DNA of 64,000 nucleotides from a cyanobacterium endosymbiont of Rhopalodia gibberula (GCF_003574135.1 NZ_AP018341.1:1302001-1366000), one strand, 5' to 3'. Positions 28,558 to 38,891 are shown, counted from the stretch's first letter. Numbers and translations are program-made. Notes: generated from the sequence alone by a model not told the origin.

Positions 28558-29433
28558 ATGGATTTATCGAAAAATCTTTTAATTGGTCTAAAAGCTGACG
28601 ATTTCCGTCACCCACTCGATTTACAAGCTACCACTGCTCTCAAACAACTTCCTGGACTCGACATGGTAGTACGCAATTTACTGGGGTCAGTGGCTGAACA
28701 GTTTTTTTACCTGAATAACATCTCTTCAAGTGTTCGTGTGAGTGATAGGCAACTTCCTAATCTCCACACTCTGTTGATAGAAGCTTCTCGTATCCTTGAT
28801 TTAGAACCGCCTCAACTCTACATCCAACAAAATTCTATTCCCAACGCTTATACTTTTGCCGTGCAAGGAAAACAGCCTTTTATGGTAATCCACACTTCTT
28901 TGATTGAAATTTTGACCCTTGAAGAAATTCAAGGGGTAATGGCCCATGAATTAGGACATCTCAAGTGTGAGCATGGGGTTTATTTGACCTTGGTTAACAT
29001 TATGGTATTAGCGGCAAGATTATTACCTAATTGGGGAATAGCTATTGCTCAATTTTTACAAAGTCAAATCTTAGAATGGTTGCGCTGTGCAGAATTTAGT
29101 TGTGATCGCGCCGCTTTGTTAGTAACTCAAAACCCTAAGGTGGTGATGTCGGTGTTAATGAAATTGGCTGGTGGTTCTCCAACTATTGCCCCTCAATTAA
29201 ATCTAGATGCGTTTATTGAACAGGCAAGAAACTATGAAGGAATTAACGACACCTTTTTAGGAGAAATGATCAAAACAGCGCAAACTAAACAACTAACTCA
29301 TCCCGTCCCTGTATTACGGGCCAAAGAGCTTGATCGTTGGGCGAGTTCCCATGAATATCAGCAGTTGTTAGAAACTAGAAAAACACAGTATAATCGGAAG
29401 TATGGTGCCAAGGGCGGATGGCGAAATTGGTAG
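28558..29433 (+). CDS. M48 family metallopeptidase
   Basis: The 291-residue protease has the zinc motif in GVMAHELGHLKCEHGVYL (HExxH, about residues 127-131) and a downstream Glu ligand in LRCAEFSCDRAALLV. N-terminal LQATTALKQLPGLDMVVRNL and LYIQQNSIPNAYTF match the cyanobacterial HtpX-like group. A hydrophobic stretch (LTLVNIMVLAARLLPNWGIA) after the zinc motif suggests membrane association. It could degrade misfolded membrane proteins. Oddly, the last 22 bases overlap the 5' part of tRNA-Leu: the C-terminal residues GGWRNW and the TAG stop lie in the tRNA acceptor and D-arm. Confidence 0.92.
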   Translation: MDLSKNLLIGLKADDFRHPLDLQATTALKQLPGLDMVVRNLLGSVAEQFFYLNNISSSVRVSDRQLPNLHTLLIEASRILDLEPPQLYIQQNSIPNAYTFAVQGKQPFMVIHTSLIEILTLEEIQGVMAHELGHLKCEHGVYLTLVNIMVLAARLLPNWGIAIAQFLQSQILEWLRCAEFSCDRAALLVTQNPKVVMSVLMKLAGGSPTIAPQLNLDAFIEQARNYEGINDTFLGEMIKTAQTKQLTHPVPVLRAKELDRWASSHEYQQLLETRKTQYNRKYGAKGGWRNW

Positions 29434-29493
29434 ACGCACCACACTCAAAATGTGGCGACTTCGGTCATGGGGGTTCGAGTCCCCCTCTGCCCA
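29412..29493 (+). tRNA. tRNA-Leu (anticodon CAA)
   Basis: Cloverleaf by eye: acceptor 5' gggcgga pairs with 3' tctgccc (one G-U), discriminator A at 29493; D-arm gcg...cgc with aaattggtaga; anticodon stem ccaca/tgtgg enclosing ctcaaaa, so the anticodon is CAA, reading UUG; long class II variable arm cgacttcggtcatg; T-arm ggggg-ttcgagt-ccccc. CCA is not encoded. Its first 22 bases overlap the protease gene on the same strand. Confidence 0.95.
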
Positions 29494-29635
29494 CTCAAAA
29501 GATCAAGGAATTATAAAATTAAAATTTAAAGGACTTGGCTGTGCAGTTAGGTTAGGGAAAAGGTTAATCCCGATAGGGAGGTAAGGGGCAATAAGTTTTC
29601 ACCCGTACCATAACCTACCGAGTTGTTCCTTGTAA

Positions 29636-30844
29636 TTAAACTTCAGAGGGATCGACGGGAAAATAAAACTCCGTTCCTTTATCAATAAGGTGTTGATTAT
29701 TGGCTAAAATCTCTTTTTTGAAGTTCCAAGCCAATACGTAGTAAATATCAGGAAGTTCTGTTAGTTCCTTTTCTATAAGGAGTGGTATATGCATTCCCGG
29801 CGAGTAGAGTCCTCGTCTTAGCTCGTTCTTTTCAACTAAATAATCAAGATATTGGGTTCCAATTCCAAAGTAATTTAACATAGTATTTCCCTTGACCGGT
29901 GCGCCAAATCCCCAGATTCTTTTACCGTTTTTTTTAGCTTTTTCAAGATAAGCTAAGTTATCCACTTTCATTTGTTCAATACGCTTAGCAAAATCTAAAT
30001 AGGTAGACAATTCATTGCTTTTTTCATTCACTTCTGCTCTTCTCATTGTAAGAAGGCGATCAGTGGTTTTTCTAGTTCCTTCATGGGTGACAAATCCGAT
30101 AATTGAACCGCCGTGAATAGGGGATAAATAAGCATCAAACATCGAGAGTCCATGACGGTTAAGTAATACTTCAATGGTATTGAGGTTATAGTAAAGTAAA
30201 TGTTCGTGATAAATTTGATCAAAAGCTATATTATCAATAATACGTTTCATATAAAGAAACTGCACTATGAACACCCCATTTTCATGTAATGCTTCTCGAA
30301 TTCCTTCGGTAACTGAATGGAGTTCCTCAAGATGGAAAAATACCCCAGCTGCGTTGATAGCGTGAAACTTACGATCAAGACGTTTAACCACTTCTAAATT
30401 AAAAAAATCGTTGAGGGTAGGAATTTCTGCATCATTAGCAATTTTAGCTGTAGTTTTTGATGATTCTACTCCTAGAACATCATAACCGAGAGTTTGAAAA
30501 TGTTTTAATTGTGTCCCATCATTAGAACCAATATCTAAAACAGATTTGCCAGGAGTTTTTTGAAAAAAGCGATTATCAACTTCATCAGCAACTTTTTTAA
30601 AGTGTTCACTTAAGGACTTTGTTACGCCAGATAAATAAGTATGATTTCCAAACATGATTTCTTTTTTCACGGTGTAATCAAGTTGGACGGTTCCACAGTC
30701 ATGACAATAGAGAACTCGTAAGGGGTAGAATGGTTCTGTTCCGATTTCTTCAAAATTTAAAAAATGATTACACCAAGGTTGATTTCCTAAGTCAATTGCT
30801 AATTCTAAATTACTAGAGTCACAGACACGACAGATAGTATTCAA
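29636..30844 (-). CDS. Sugar C-methyltransferase-like SAM methyltransferase with zinc site
   Basis: The 402-residue protein shows three parts: an N-terminal zinc-binding domain (CRVCDSSNLELAIDLGNQPW and LYCHDCGTVQLDYTV, two CxxC pairs), a central SAM domain (VLDIGSNDGTQLKHFQTLGY, about residues 103-125) and a C-terminal domain with RIWGFGAPVKGNTMLNYFGI. This is the layout of C-methyltransferases acting on NDP-keto-deoxysugars. It could make a branched methyl sugar for the glycan locus. The start is TTG at 30844 with a good ribosome binding site (aggagag about 10 nt upstream). The 3' side abuts the tRNA-Leu region with 142 bp between. Confidence 0.9.
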   Translation of the reverse strand: MNTICRVCDSSNLELAIDLGNQPWCNHFLNFEEIGTEPFYPLRVLYCHDCGTVQLDYTVKKEIMFGNHTYLSGVTKSLSEHFKKVADEVDNRFFQKTPGKSVLDIGSNDGTQLKHFQTLGYDVLGVESSKTTAKIANDAEIPTLNDFFNLEVVKRLDRKFHAINAAGVFFHLEELHSVTEGIREALHENGVFIVQFLYMKRIIDNIAFDQIYHEHLLYYNLNTIEVLLNRHGLSMFDAYLSPIHGGSIIGFVTHEGTRKTTDRLLTMRRAEVNEKSNELSTYLDFAKRIEQMKVDNLAYLEKAKKNGKRIWGFGAPVKGNTMLNYFGIGTQYLDYLVEKNELRRGLYSPGMHIPLLIEKELTELPDIYYVLAWNFKKEILANNQHLIDKGTEFYFPVDPSEV

Positions 30845-32219
30845 GTTAGTTTTCTCTCCTAAGTTAATCTAGTAAATAATAATAGTTTATATTAAAGGTT
30901 GATAACTAGGCTAATCAACAACTAAATTATTACTTTTGTGGATTAATTTTATACATTTTTGCTAAGAATTCTCTATATAAAAAAATCATAAACAATCTAC
31001 TCTTAACTAAACATTTCTATCTTCTTTCCAGTTTTGGATAATTAAAGAAAATACCGTCTCTAGTTAAAAATAAGAAAAACATATATCTACCTGACGCCAA
31101 GATTTTAACTCAATTGGCAGCCAATAAATAAATAGACTCCTAATATAGGTTGTCCGTTCCAATACCAATTCTTAAACTAATTAGAGTAATCGCAAAAAAG
31201 TACAATATCATGGGTTCCAATGAATATACCAGACTTTAGCATAGGCAAAATATCCATCATAAAAACGCTAATATCAGAGTTTATAAAGGAACAGTAACTA
31301 ATATAGATAAAGAGAAAATATTCTGATTTTAATTAAAACAATAGAAAAATCACAAGTTTTAAGTCTTTACACTTCTCTGATTACAGACAGCATCAACTTC
31401 TGCATGGGGATTAAGTTTGATAAAAAAAATTTATGTCTCTAAATTAGATTATTAATGGCTCTAAGCATAAGAAGCATTTAATAGTGTTTTTAACTAGCAC
31501 AGATTTTTTTGTAAAAAAAGTTTAAATATAAACAAATTTTCGAGATTTTTACAATAATTTTTAAGGTTCTTCTGAAAAATTTTATTTCACTTCAAACAGG
31601 GAAAATAAGTATAGCCCCAATGAAGTTCACTATCTCTAAATAGTAGATATTTTTTTTTAAAAATTTTTTTGTATATTAATTTTAGCATAGTATTTATTTT
31701 TTTAGAGAAGGTAAAAGCGTTATAGATTTTTGAATGTTTACGATATCAATTCGTTGTTGTATAACATATTCTTTCAACTAGTTAATTGAATATTGAAGTT
31801 GATTATTATCATGTTAAATATTAACGATAATTTCCTAAATGTAGGCATTATGTTTATTGATTATTTTTTCTGTTTCTAATAACTAGAGTATTTTTCTTAG
31901 AAAATTTATAAAGACTAAGTTCATATTAATTATTCTTTTCTTAAAAGTTATTTTGTTAGATAAACAATAAACAGTTAAATAAATAATTTTTAAAAGTTAA
32001 TCTTGATTGGTATCATTATTTGATAATGTATTATTTACAGCATTGCAAGATAGTAAAATAACTTAAAGTCATAACTTAATCTAATTTAATTTAGAAAAAA
32101 TTTTAACACCCAGTAAATTATTAGAATTATTGATAATTTACTGGTAAAACTTTTGAAAAGTTAGTGTTTATCATATTACATGATAAGTTTAATAAAACTA
32201 AAGTTTACCTCATTCTATT
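30845..32219. other. 1.4-kb AT-rich gap with unidentified minus-strand relics
   Basis: No intact gene. On the minus strand from about 31330 to 30925 there are coding-like runs in changing frames: DGYFAYAKVWYIHWNP, KNWYWNGQPILGVYLFI, YWLPIELKSWRQVDICFSYF and, ending at about 30925, LYREFLAKMYKINPQK followed by a stop. The hydrophobic and Trp/Tyr-rich pieces suggest a dead membrane protein of the glycan locus, but the family is not recognised. The part from 31400 to 32219 is AT-rich with nothing recognisable. Confidence 0.4.
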
Positions 32220-34145
32220 CTAATATCTTGGTGTTAATTTGTCTAGAGAGTCATAAAAATCCTCGAAAAATTTTTTTAATCCTTGAGGATCTTTACGACT
32301 TATATAAGGAACTTTAATTAAAGTAGTTTTTTCTGGATTAATATCTAGATAGTTTTCATATTGTTCCTGATTTACTCTTTGCATAGTTACTGTTTTGTCC
32401 GCCAATGATAAAACTATTTTATTATTTCGATCATAATGTTTGACTTGATATCCTTCGAGTTCAAGGTAAAAAGTAGTAAATGTCCAAATCCAAACTTCCG
32501 TCGTCAGACTATCAGATTTATCTAAATAAATTACAGTTACATTTTCATCTATTTTTTGAATAGCTTGTGCCATTTTGCGAGAAAATTTAATAGGTCTATG
32601 ATAACTATTTATTTGTGCTTTTTTTACTTCATTATATCCTTTTAAATATCCTCCAGGTACTCTGATTCCATCATGAGTATATATATAATTTGGATCAGCT
32701 GTAATTTCTATAAAAGGAATTCTAGGAACCAACTGTATGGCAACTATTTGTAGAAATAAACTCAAAGTAATAAAACCAAAGACTAAAGATTGAAATTGAT
32801 ATTTATCTAGTTTAGATTTTATTTTTAATGTAGTTGAAGCGCAGAAAAAAGGTAAAAAAATAATCCCAGGTATTAAATATTTAGGACTAGTTAAACTTGG
32901 CAGAGAATAAAATAAAGGTAGAATACATAAAATTAGTAAAACTAGCTTCCAGTCTTTGTTTTTTATTTTTGTAAAAGTAAGATAAATTAAGCTTATTATT
33001 AAAATAATCCACACTACTAAATTAGTGACACTAAATAAGTTAGCTAACGATTGTCGAATTGTCCAAGTGTTAACTCCTTCATGATGACTGGTAGTAATGT
33101 AGATAATTTTTGTTAGGTTAAAGATATCAGTAACATAGAAAAATGCCAATAAACTAAAACTAGTTAAGATATAAGTTAAATAAACTTTCCATTTTTGTTC
33201 TAGTTTATGTTCCAACGAGTCATTAAACAACATTAAATACCATAACAATGGCAGAGAAAGTAAAAAATCGATTCGAAAAAACACTGCTAAAGTTGAGGTT
33301 ATACCAATTACAAAATAGCGAAAATAATCCCATGTTTTTCTTGCTTTAATAGGACTTTTTGTCCAAAATAAAAGTAAGATAGTTATGGACATAGGAAACA
33401 TAGCAAAAACAGTTGAATTATAGTACAAGCTACAGAATATAATTTCTGGAAAAATAATTAAAAAGCAAAAACATAAAATTAAATTTAGACGTCTTTCAGA
33501 GAAGACATAGACAGCTGTCAATAGGATAGAAATATTAGCTGCACCAATTATTTGAGGAATAAAAAAAAGTAATCTTGGATGGTTCAGCCAAGAATTAAGC
33601 CAAAGATTTAGTTGATAGGTTAAAGGCTGCCAGTAATAGCGATACACTAAGTCTTTACCTTTATAAGAAAAGTTTATAATTCCATCAAGTTGCTCAATAT
33701 CATCCCCTTCCCAACCGATACGATCACCAAAAAATAAAAGAAATGATAAAATTATAATATAAAAAATAATAATTACTAAGAAAGGATAAGTTTTTGATAA
33801 CCATTTATTACTTTTTAAAAAATCAATACTCAGAAATGATAGAGGAAATATTTTTTTCGAAAGTTGGAAACTTCGGATAAAAAATAAGCTCAGATAATAC
33901 CAACTTCCAGCAATTAGAAAAAATCGTATTGTTCTTAGAATAGAAGGATGAATATAATTAATCTGTCCAATTATTCCTAACATTAAGCTTAGAGAAAGAG
34001 AACTAAGACTAACAAGAAAAAGCTTATTTTTTTTTAGGTTTAAAAAAATGTGGATATCTCTAAAAAGAGAATGACCTTGATACACTAGAATAGTGAAAAT
34101 CAATAATATCATTCCAAGAATTAAACTTACTATAGGAATTGACAT
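32220..34145 (-). CDS. GT-C-fold membrane glycosyltransferase-like protein
   Basis: The 641-residue integral membrane protein has roughly a dozen hydrophobic helices and ends with a soluble C-terminal domain (about 500-641). The first 95 residues (IPIVSLILGMILLIFTILVY-like start) resemble those of the 614-residue protein at 45797, so the two are paralogues. After the third helix the loop IGWEGDDIEQLDGIINF carries an acidic pair, the position of the catalytic Asp/Glu in GT-C enzymes such as PMT/ArnT. It probably transfers a sugar from a polyprenyl-phosphate donor on the periplasmic side. Gap of 34 nt to the upstream FAD gene, so likely co-transcribed. Confidence 0.75.
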   Translation of the reverse strand: MSIPIVSLILGMILLIFTILVYQGHSLFRDIHIFLNLKKNKLFLVSLSSLSLSLMLGIIGQINYIHPSILRTIRFFLIAGSWYYLSLFFIRSFQLSKKIFPLSFLSIDFLKSNKWLSKTYPFLVIIIFYIIILSFLLFFGDRIGWEGDDIEQLDGIINFSYKGKDLVYRYYWQPLTYQLNLWLNSWLNHPRLLFFIPQIIGAANISILLTAVYVFSERRLNLILCFCFLIIFPEIIFCSLYYNSTVFAMFPMSITILLLFWTKSPIKARKTWDYFRYFVIGITSTLAVFFRIDFLLSLPLLWYLMLFNDSLEHKLEQKWKVYLTYILTSFSLLAFFYVTDIFNLTKIIYITTSHHEGVNTWTIRQSLANLFSVTNLVVWIILIISLIYLTFTKIKNKDWKLVLLILCILPLFYSLPSLTSPKYLIPGIIFLPFFCASTTLKIKSKLDKYQFQSLVFGFITLSLFLQIVAIQLVPRIPFIEITADPNYIYTHDGIRVPGGYLKGYNEVKKAQINSYHRPIKFSRKMAQAIQKIDENVTVIYLDKSDSLTTEVWIWTFTTFYLELEGYQVKHYDRNNKIVLSLADKTVTMQRVNQEQYENYLDINPEKTTLIKVPYISRKDPQGLKKFFEDFYDSLDKLTPRY

Positions 34146-34179
34146 AATCTGTAAAAGAACTAATAAGAGTCATCAATAC

Positions 34180-35562
34180 TTAATTATTTGGCTTAACAGA
34201 CTGTATTTGTTCTCCGACAAAATATCCAATTTTTCGACCTTCACGAATTGCATAATTAGTTCCTCTATCTTCAGGATAAATTTGAGACATTGTACAAATA
34301 TAGAAGTTCTTTAAGGGAGTTGTTGTCTCAGGAATCAATTGACTATAGTGATTCAAAACAATGGGTTGTGAGTATTGTGCTTTCCAAAAATGATAGTCAA
34401 TAATCCAGTCACGATTAAATTCAGGAAACATTTTTATTAAATAAGGAATTGAGTAATTTAAAGCTTCTTCATCGTTAATTTTATAAAGGTCTTCTGTTTC
34501 TAGTAAATATTTAGATAAATAGATGATATGTCGTCCGCCATAGGTTTCTTGAGATTCAAAGTTAGTATGTTCAATTACTCCCACAAAAGGAAAATTAGGG
34601 TCATTAACATTAAGCCAATAGGTTTTAGATAAACTACGATTCAATTCTAAGACCAAACAGACATTGGCTAAATATTGAACTCGTCGAAGTCGGTCAACAT
34701 ATTCAGAACTAACATGAGGCGCAACCAAATCGGCAATAATCGGTAAAGCAGGAGTTGCAATCACTGCATCAGCATTAATGAGTCCCTGTGAGGTTTGAAT
34801 AGCCACTACGTGTCCGTCTTCTACTATTAATCCTTTCACAGTTATATTAGTTTTTATTTCACCACCGCTGAGAGAAATTTCAGTTTCTAAACGTTCAGCT
34901 AAAGCGGCAAATCCTCCACGATAATAGGCCAACATTTCCCCACCATCTTTATTGCGACTTCCTCCTCGTAACTTAACTTTATTCCAAAACCAAACCGCAG
35001 AGATACTCTCCGCAAACACGCCAAATTTTCCTCTTAGTAAAGGTTCCCAAACTATCTGATAAACTTGTTTTCCACAAATTTTTAATAACCATTCCTGAGC
35101 ATTAATTGATTCTAATTTTTTCCAATTTTTAATACGACGAACCCAGAGAACAAAAAATCCTAAACGAATCCGATTAAATAAGTGTAAAGGCTTAAATGTT
35201 AATAGATCTAATGGAGAACTTAGTTTAAAAAAATTGTTAGCGTAGTAAATTCCCGTGCGAGTAGGTCGATAAGTAACTTGATCTTCAACATTTAGTTCTT
35301 TGACTAATTCCATTATATATTTATCATTAGTAAACCAATGGTGGTAGAATTTCTCTAGTTTTTCTCCATTGACTTCAAAACTTCCTGCTAACCCGCCTAC
35401 TTCTTCATCTTTTTCTAGAACAGTTACTCTATATCCTTGACGAGTTAATTGGTAAGCGGCTGTTAATCCAGTAAATCCTCCACCAATAATGGCAATATGA
35501 GAAGAAATTTTATTGTGATTGTTTGAGAAATGGTGATGGTCAACAGATGAGTTATCTAACAT
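34180..35562 (-). CDS. NAD(P)/FAD-dependent oxidoreductase (amine-oxidase-like)
   Basis: From ATG 35562 the protein has 460 residues; a TTG at 35577 would add five. The FAD-binding motif HIAIIGGGFTGLTAAYQLTR and RVTVLEKDEEVGGLAGSFEV (residues 22-60) are followed by a His/Trp-rich region KFYHHWFTND, and a C-terminal FAD motif NFYICTMSQIYPEDRGTNYA. Relatives often sit in polysaccharide loci and resemble UDP-galactopyranose mutase or desaturase-type enzymes. The actual substrate is unknown. It is upstream of the GT-C gene and downstream of the GtrB-type gene on the same strand. Confidence 0.88.
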   Translation of the reverse strand: MLDNSSVDHHHFSNNHNKISSHIAIIGGGFTGLTAAYQLTRQGYRVTVLEKDEEVGGLAGSFEVNGEKLEKFYHHWFTNDKYIMELVKELNVEDQVTYRPTRTGIYYANNFFKLSSPLDLLTFKPLHLFNRIRLGFFVLWVRRIKNWKKLESINAQEWLLKICGKQVYQIVWEPLLRGKFGVFAESISAVWFWNKVKLRGGSRNKDGGEMLAYYRGGFAALAERLETEISLSGGEIKTNITVKGLIVEDGHVVAIQTSQGLINADAVIATPALPIIADLVAPHVSSEYVDRLRRVQYLANVCLVLELNRSLSKTYWLNVNDPNFPFVGVIEHTNFESQETYGGRHIIYLSKYLLETEDLYKINDEEALNYSIPYLIKMFPEFNRDWIIDYHFWKAQYSQPIVLNHYSQLIPETTTPLKNFYICTMSQIYPEDRGTNYAIREGRKIGYFVGEQIQSVKPNN

Positions 35563-35821
35563 AAAAAAAATTATCAAAGGTCATGAATGAGTTATTTAGT
35601 TAGTTTTCATATAGTGTCTCTCAATTTTATGAGGTACACTTCAGTTGTACGTTTTTTTTCTGTTCTCTAAGATTAAAAATTAGTGTATCCTGCAAACGTG
35701 GGAACTGTTATATAGGACTTAACCGTGAAATACAAACATTGACATGGTCTGGAATGCTGTCAGAATGTTTATTCACCTTCTAAATGGTTAGTAAATTAAA
35801 GACGATTACTATTGGGAGTTT

Positions 35822-36766
35822 TTATGATTCGGTAATTTTTTTTTCAAAACCTAATCGTTCTCTAACTAAGTATAAAGGACGTTGTTTATTTTCTCGATAA
35901 ATGCGACCAATATATTCACCAATCACTCCTAAGAAGACTAATTGAATTCCTCCAATAAATAACACAGAGATAAAGAGCAATGTCCACCCTGGAACCCAAA
36001 TTGAGGTAAACAAACGAAGAACTAAAGCATAAACAATACCAATTAAAGAGAATCCAAAGGTAAAAATACCAGTCCAAATAGTCATTCTTAAGGGAACTAA
36101 GGAGAAAGAAAGAATACCATCAGTAGCAAAACGGATCATTTTCCACAAAGAATACTTACTCACACCTGCCAGTCGAGGGGATCTTTGGTAAGGAATAGCA
36201 ACTTGTCGAAAACCAACCCAACTAACCATTCCCCTCAAAAAACGATCACGTTCGGGCATTATTTTCAAGGCTTCAACTACTTGGCGATCCATTAAACGAA
36301 AATCCCCAGTATCAAGGGGAATTTGAACATCGGATAGGCAATTTATCAGTCGATAGAAGACTTTTGCAGTCCAACGTTTAAAGATAGTTTCCCCTGTTCT
36401 TTCCGTTCGGACTCCATAGGCAACATGATACCCTTGACTCCACTGGTAGACCATTTCTTCAATTACTTCAGGAGGATCTTGTAAATCTGCATCAATTAAG
36501 ACAATAGCATCTCCAGCTGCATGGTCTAAACCCGCAGTCACGGCCATTTGGTGTCCAAAATTGCGGGACAATAGAATAGCATGGACTCTTGGATCAGCTT
36601 GCTGCAATTTACGCAGCAAATGGGGAGTTTGATCATGACTACCATCATCAACATAAATTAATTCAAATTGAGGAGTGAGATGTTCAATAACACTTACTAA
36701 GCGATGATTAGTTTCGTTGATGACTTCTTCTTCATTGTAGCAGGGAATAATTACTGAAATAAACAA
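35822..36766 (-). CDS. GtrB/DPM1-type polyprenyl-phosphate glycosyltransferase (GT2)
   Basis: The 314-residue protein starts with the GT2 domain VIIPCYNEEEVINETNHRLV, YVDDGSHDQTPHLLRKL, LSRNFGHQMAVTAGLDHAAG and the DxD motif IDADLQDPPEVIEEM, and ends with two membrane helices (about 230-255 and 265-290) before GEYIGRIYRENKQRP. It moves a sugar from a nucleotide donor to polyprenyl phosphate on the cytoplasmic face, feeding GT-C enzymes outside. The start is TTG at 36766, supported by a perfect aggagg 8 nt upstream. It heads a leftward unit, opposite the rightward GT39 operon. Confidence 0.93.
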   Translation of the reverse strand: MFISVIIPCYNEEEVINETNHRLVSVIEHLTPQFELIYVDDGSHDQTPHLLRKLQQADPRVHAILLSRNFGHQMAVTAGLDHAAGDAIVLIDADLQDPPEVIEEMVYQWSQGYHVAYGVRTERTGETIFKRWTAKVFYRLINCLSDVQIPLDTGDFRLMDRQVVEALKIMPERDRFLRGMVSWVGFRQVAIPYQRSPRLAGVSKYSLWKMIRFATDGILSFSLVPLRMTIWTGIFTFGFSLIGIVYALVLRLFTSIWVPGWTLLFISVLFIGGIQLVFLGVIGEYIGRIYRENKQRPLYLVRERLGFEKKITES

Positions 36767-37091
36767 ATCTAGTTCCTCCTTGAGGTGATAAGGCGTTTTG
36801 TTTTAAACAAAAAGCTTCAACTCCCAACAACCCTGATTTTCTAGTTTTAATGTTTTCATCAATATCAAGACAACCTTTTTAGTTAGCTAAACTTACTTAA
36901 TTAAGTCCTTTTCTAAAATTTTCCCGGATAGGATCAGCAAACTGACTTGCCATTCTACTCTAAGTTGGCTTAATTGACGATCCATTCAGTCTTAATGTAC
37001 AAAATAATTGAGGCAATGGGCAACACTAGTTCGTATTTTACGGTTGTTTTTGAGACCCTAGCTAAGTCATTACTTTCATCTTATTACTTTT
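36767..37091. promoter_or_regulatory. Divergent promoter region inside the glycan locus
   Basis: The 325 bp separate the leftward GtrB-type gene and the rightward four-gene operon. A strong aggagg ribosome binding site for the leftward gene is at 36773-36778. No clear paired -35/-10 boxes were located by eye, but both units must start here. Confidence 0.5.
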
Positions 37092-38888
37092 ATGAATTTT
37101 AAAGAAATAAACTTATATCCTTTACCCAACAGGTTAATTTTTATAGCGTTGATATTAGTATATTTTATATTAGGGATTTATCTAATTAATCAAACTTCTA
37201 TTACATCTGACGAGCCTGCTTATATTGGAGCAGCTTATGCTTATACCCAAGGATTGGGTTTAAATCAAGAACATCCCCTTTTTTTTAAATTAGTTACCTC
37301 TCTAATTATAGATCTATTTTTTTCTGATTATCACATAGTAGTTCCTCCTATAAATATTGTTAGTGGCGAAGAAAACAGGGAAGTTCGTCTAGCTGCTTTT
37401 AATCTTGGTTATAGTTTTTTACTAGAACGTCCAGAAAATTTTAAAAAACTAATTTTTATTTTAAGATTTTGCCATCTGTTTATTAATAGCATATTCTTGG
37501 TTTGGATGTATTTTTTTACTTTTTGCTTTCCACAAATACCTACTAATATCTCTATTTGTTTAGGAATATTGTATGTATTTTCTCCCAGTTTTTATAGTCA
37601 TAATTTTCTAATATCTTTTGATGTCCCTGTTAGTATTTATGCCTTATCATCTCTCTGGACAATGGTTATTATAATTCGTCAATTAGAAAAAATTAAAAAA
37701 TCCGAATTAATCATTTGCTTTTTTAGCCTAAACCTTGTTTTTTTTCTTGCAATTAATGCTAAATTTAGTAACCTTATTTTAGTGCCAATAATCTTATCTG
37801 CTTACTCAATCATTTTAATCTATCTTTTAAAAAAAAGGCTCAAAGATTTAGCTATTAAGTTTGGTATTTTAGGGTTTATTAGTCTGTTAATACAGCCGAT
37901 ATTAATTGTTTGTATGTACCGCTATGCTTTTCGTAATTTACCTAATCAATCAATTATTGATAATATACAGCGTTATATACAGGGAATTCAAATGAATTTG
38001 AGTACAGTAGGGGGAATTCGTAAACCTTTTTTATACGAAGATTATACTCCTATAACTTCCTTAGAATATTTAAATAAAATATTTTGGTTTAAAGAAAATC
38101 CTGTTCTTTTTATTATCGTTATATTTATCATTGTTATCCTGATTATCCAAATGTCAATTGAGCGTGTAGATATTAAATATTTGACTAAAAAAATAATAGA
38201 TTTAAGGAAAAATAAATGGCAGCTATATTCATTCTTTTTAGTGGTTTCTTATCCGTTAATATATTTATATATAATTTATAATAGTCGCTTTATTATTGGC
38301 TATCGATATTTTTATCCTTTGATTATTTTTATTTATTTTGGTATTGCCTATCTTACAGGTTTTCTTAAGAAAAAATGGCAAAAATTTTTCCTAATAGGTA
38401 GTTTTAGTCTGTATATTTATTTTGGATTATTAGGAATTCCTCAATCTTTGAGTTATGTTAATCCTCTGTGGACTCAAGAAAAATGGCGCTTAGCAGACGA
38501 TTCAACTATTAATTGGGGACAAGAAACTAAGCATGCTGTTAAATATCTGCTAAACAATTATCTTTTGCCAGAGAAAAATATTGATACTATTGTCTATAAA
38601 ACCTTTGGGGTTAACATCAACTTTGTCCAGTATTTATATTTATTAAGCCAAGAAGAAAAATATACAATTGACATTCAATCTTATTATAGTTATGATTATT
38701 TCAATCCAGAAACAATGGATATTGCTCAATTAGATGTAAAATATCTATTAATTGATAGTACGGTTAAACAACAAATTATTTCCCAAATTTTCCATAATCC
38801 TCTGGCGGCAAAAAACTGGAGATTTTTAGTTAATCACATCCCTATTTACTCACGAAACGACATAATTTTTATTTACCAACTCAGATAG
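37092..38888 (+). CDS. GT39 (PMT/ArnT-like) membrane glycosyltransferase
   Basis: The 598-residue protein has about 11-12 membrane helices. The first external loop SITSDEPAYIGAAYAYTQGL and GLNQEHPLFFKL has the Asp-Glu pair and His-Pro typical of GT39 enzymes that use polyprenyl-phosphate sugars. The C-terminal soluble part contains NWGQETKHAVKYL and ends IPIYSRNDIIFIYQLR. It is the first gene of a rightward operon, three bases before the next ATG. The acceptor is probably a lipid-linked or surface glycan. The gene is complete. Confidence 0.85.
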   Translation: MNFKEINLYPLPNRLIFIALILVYFILGIYLINQTSITSDEPAYIGAAYAYTQGLGLNQEHPLFFKLVTSLIIDLFFSDYHIVVPPINIVSGEENREVRLAAFNLGYSFLLERPENFKKLIFILRFCHLFINSIFLVWMYFFTFCFPQIPTNISICLGILYVFSPSFYSHNFLISFDVPVSIYALSSLWTMVIIIRQLEKIKKSELIICFFSLNLVFFLAINAKFSNLILVPIILSAYSIILIYLLKKRLKDLAIKFGILGFISLLIQPILIVCMYRYAFRNLPNQSIIDNIQRYIQGIQMNLSTVGGIRKPFLYEDYTPITSLEYLNKIFWFKENPVLFIIVIFIIVILIIQMSIERVDIKYLTKKIIDLRKNKWQLYSFFLVVSYPLIYLYIIYNSRFIIGYRYFYPLIIFIYFGIAYLTGFLKKKWQKFFLIGSFSLYIYFGLLGIPQSLSYVNPLWTQEKWRLADDSTINWGQETKHAVKYLLNNYLLPEKNIDTIVYKTFGVNINFVQYLYLLSQEEKYTIDIQSYYSYDYFNPETMDIAQLDVKYLLIDSTVKQQIISQIFHNPLAAKNWRFLVNHIPIYSRNDIIFIYQLR

Positions 38889-38891
38889 CAA

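Noticed and set aside
29402-29584. 60-codon + strand frame
   Set aside because: It runs through the tRNA-Leu gene and has no protein-like features.
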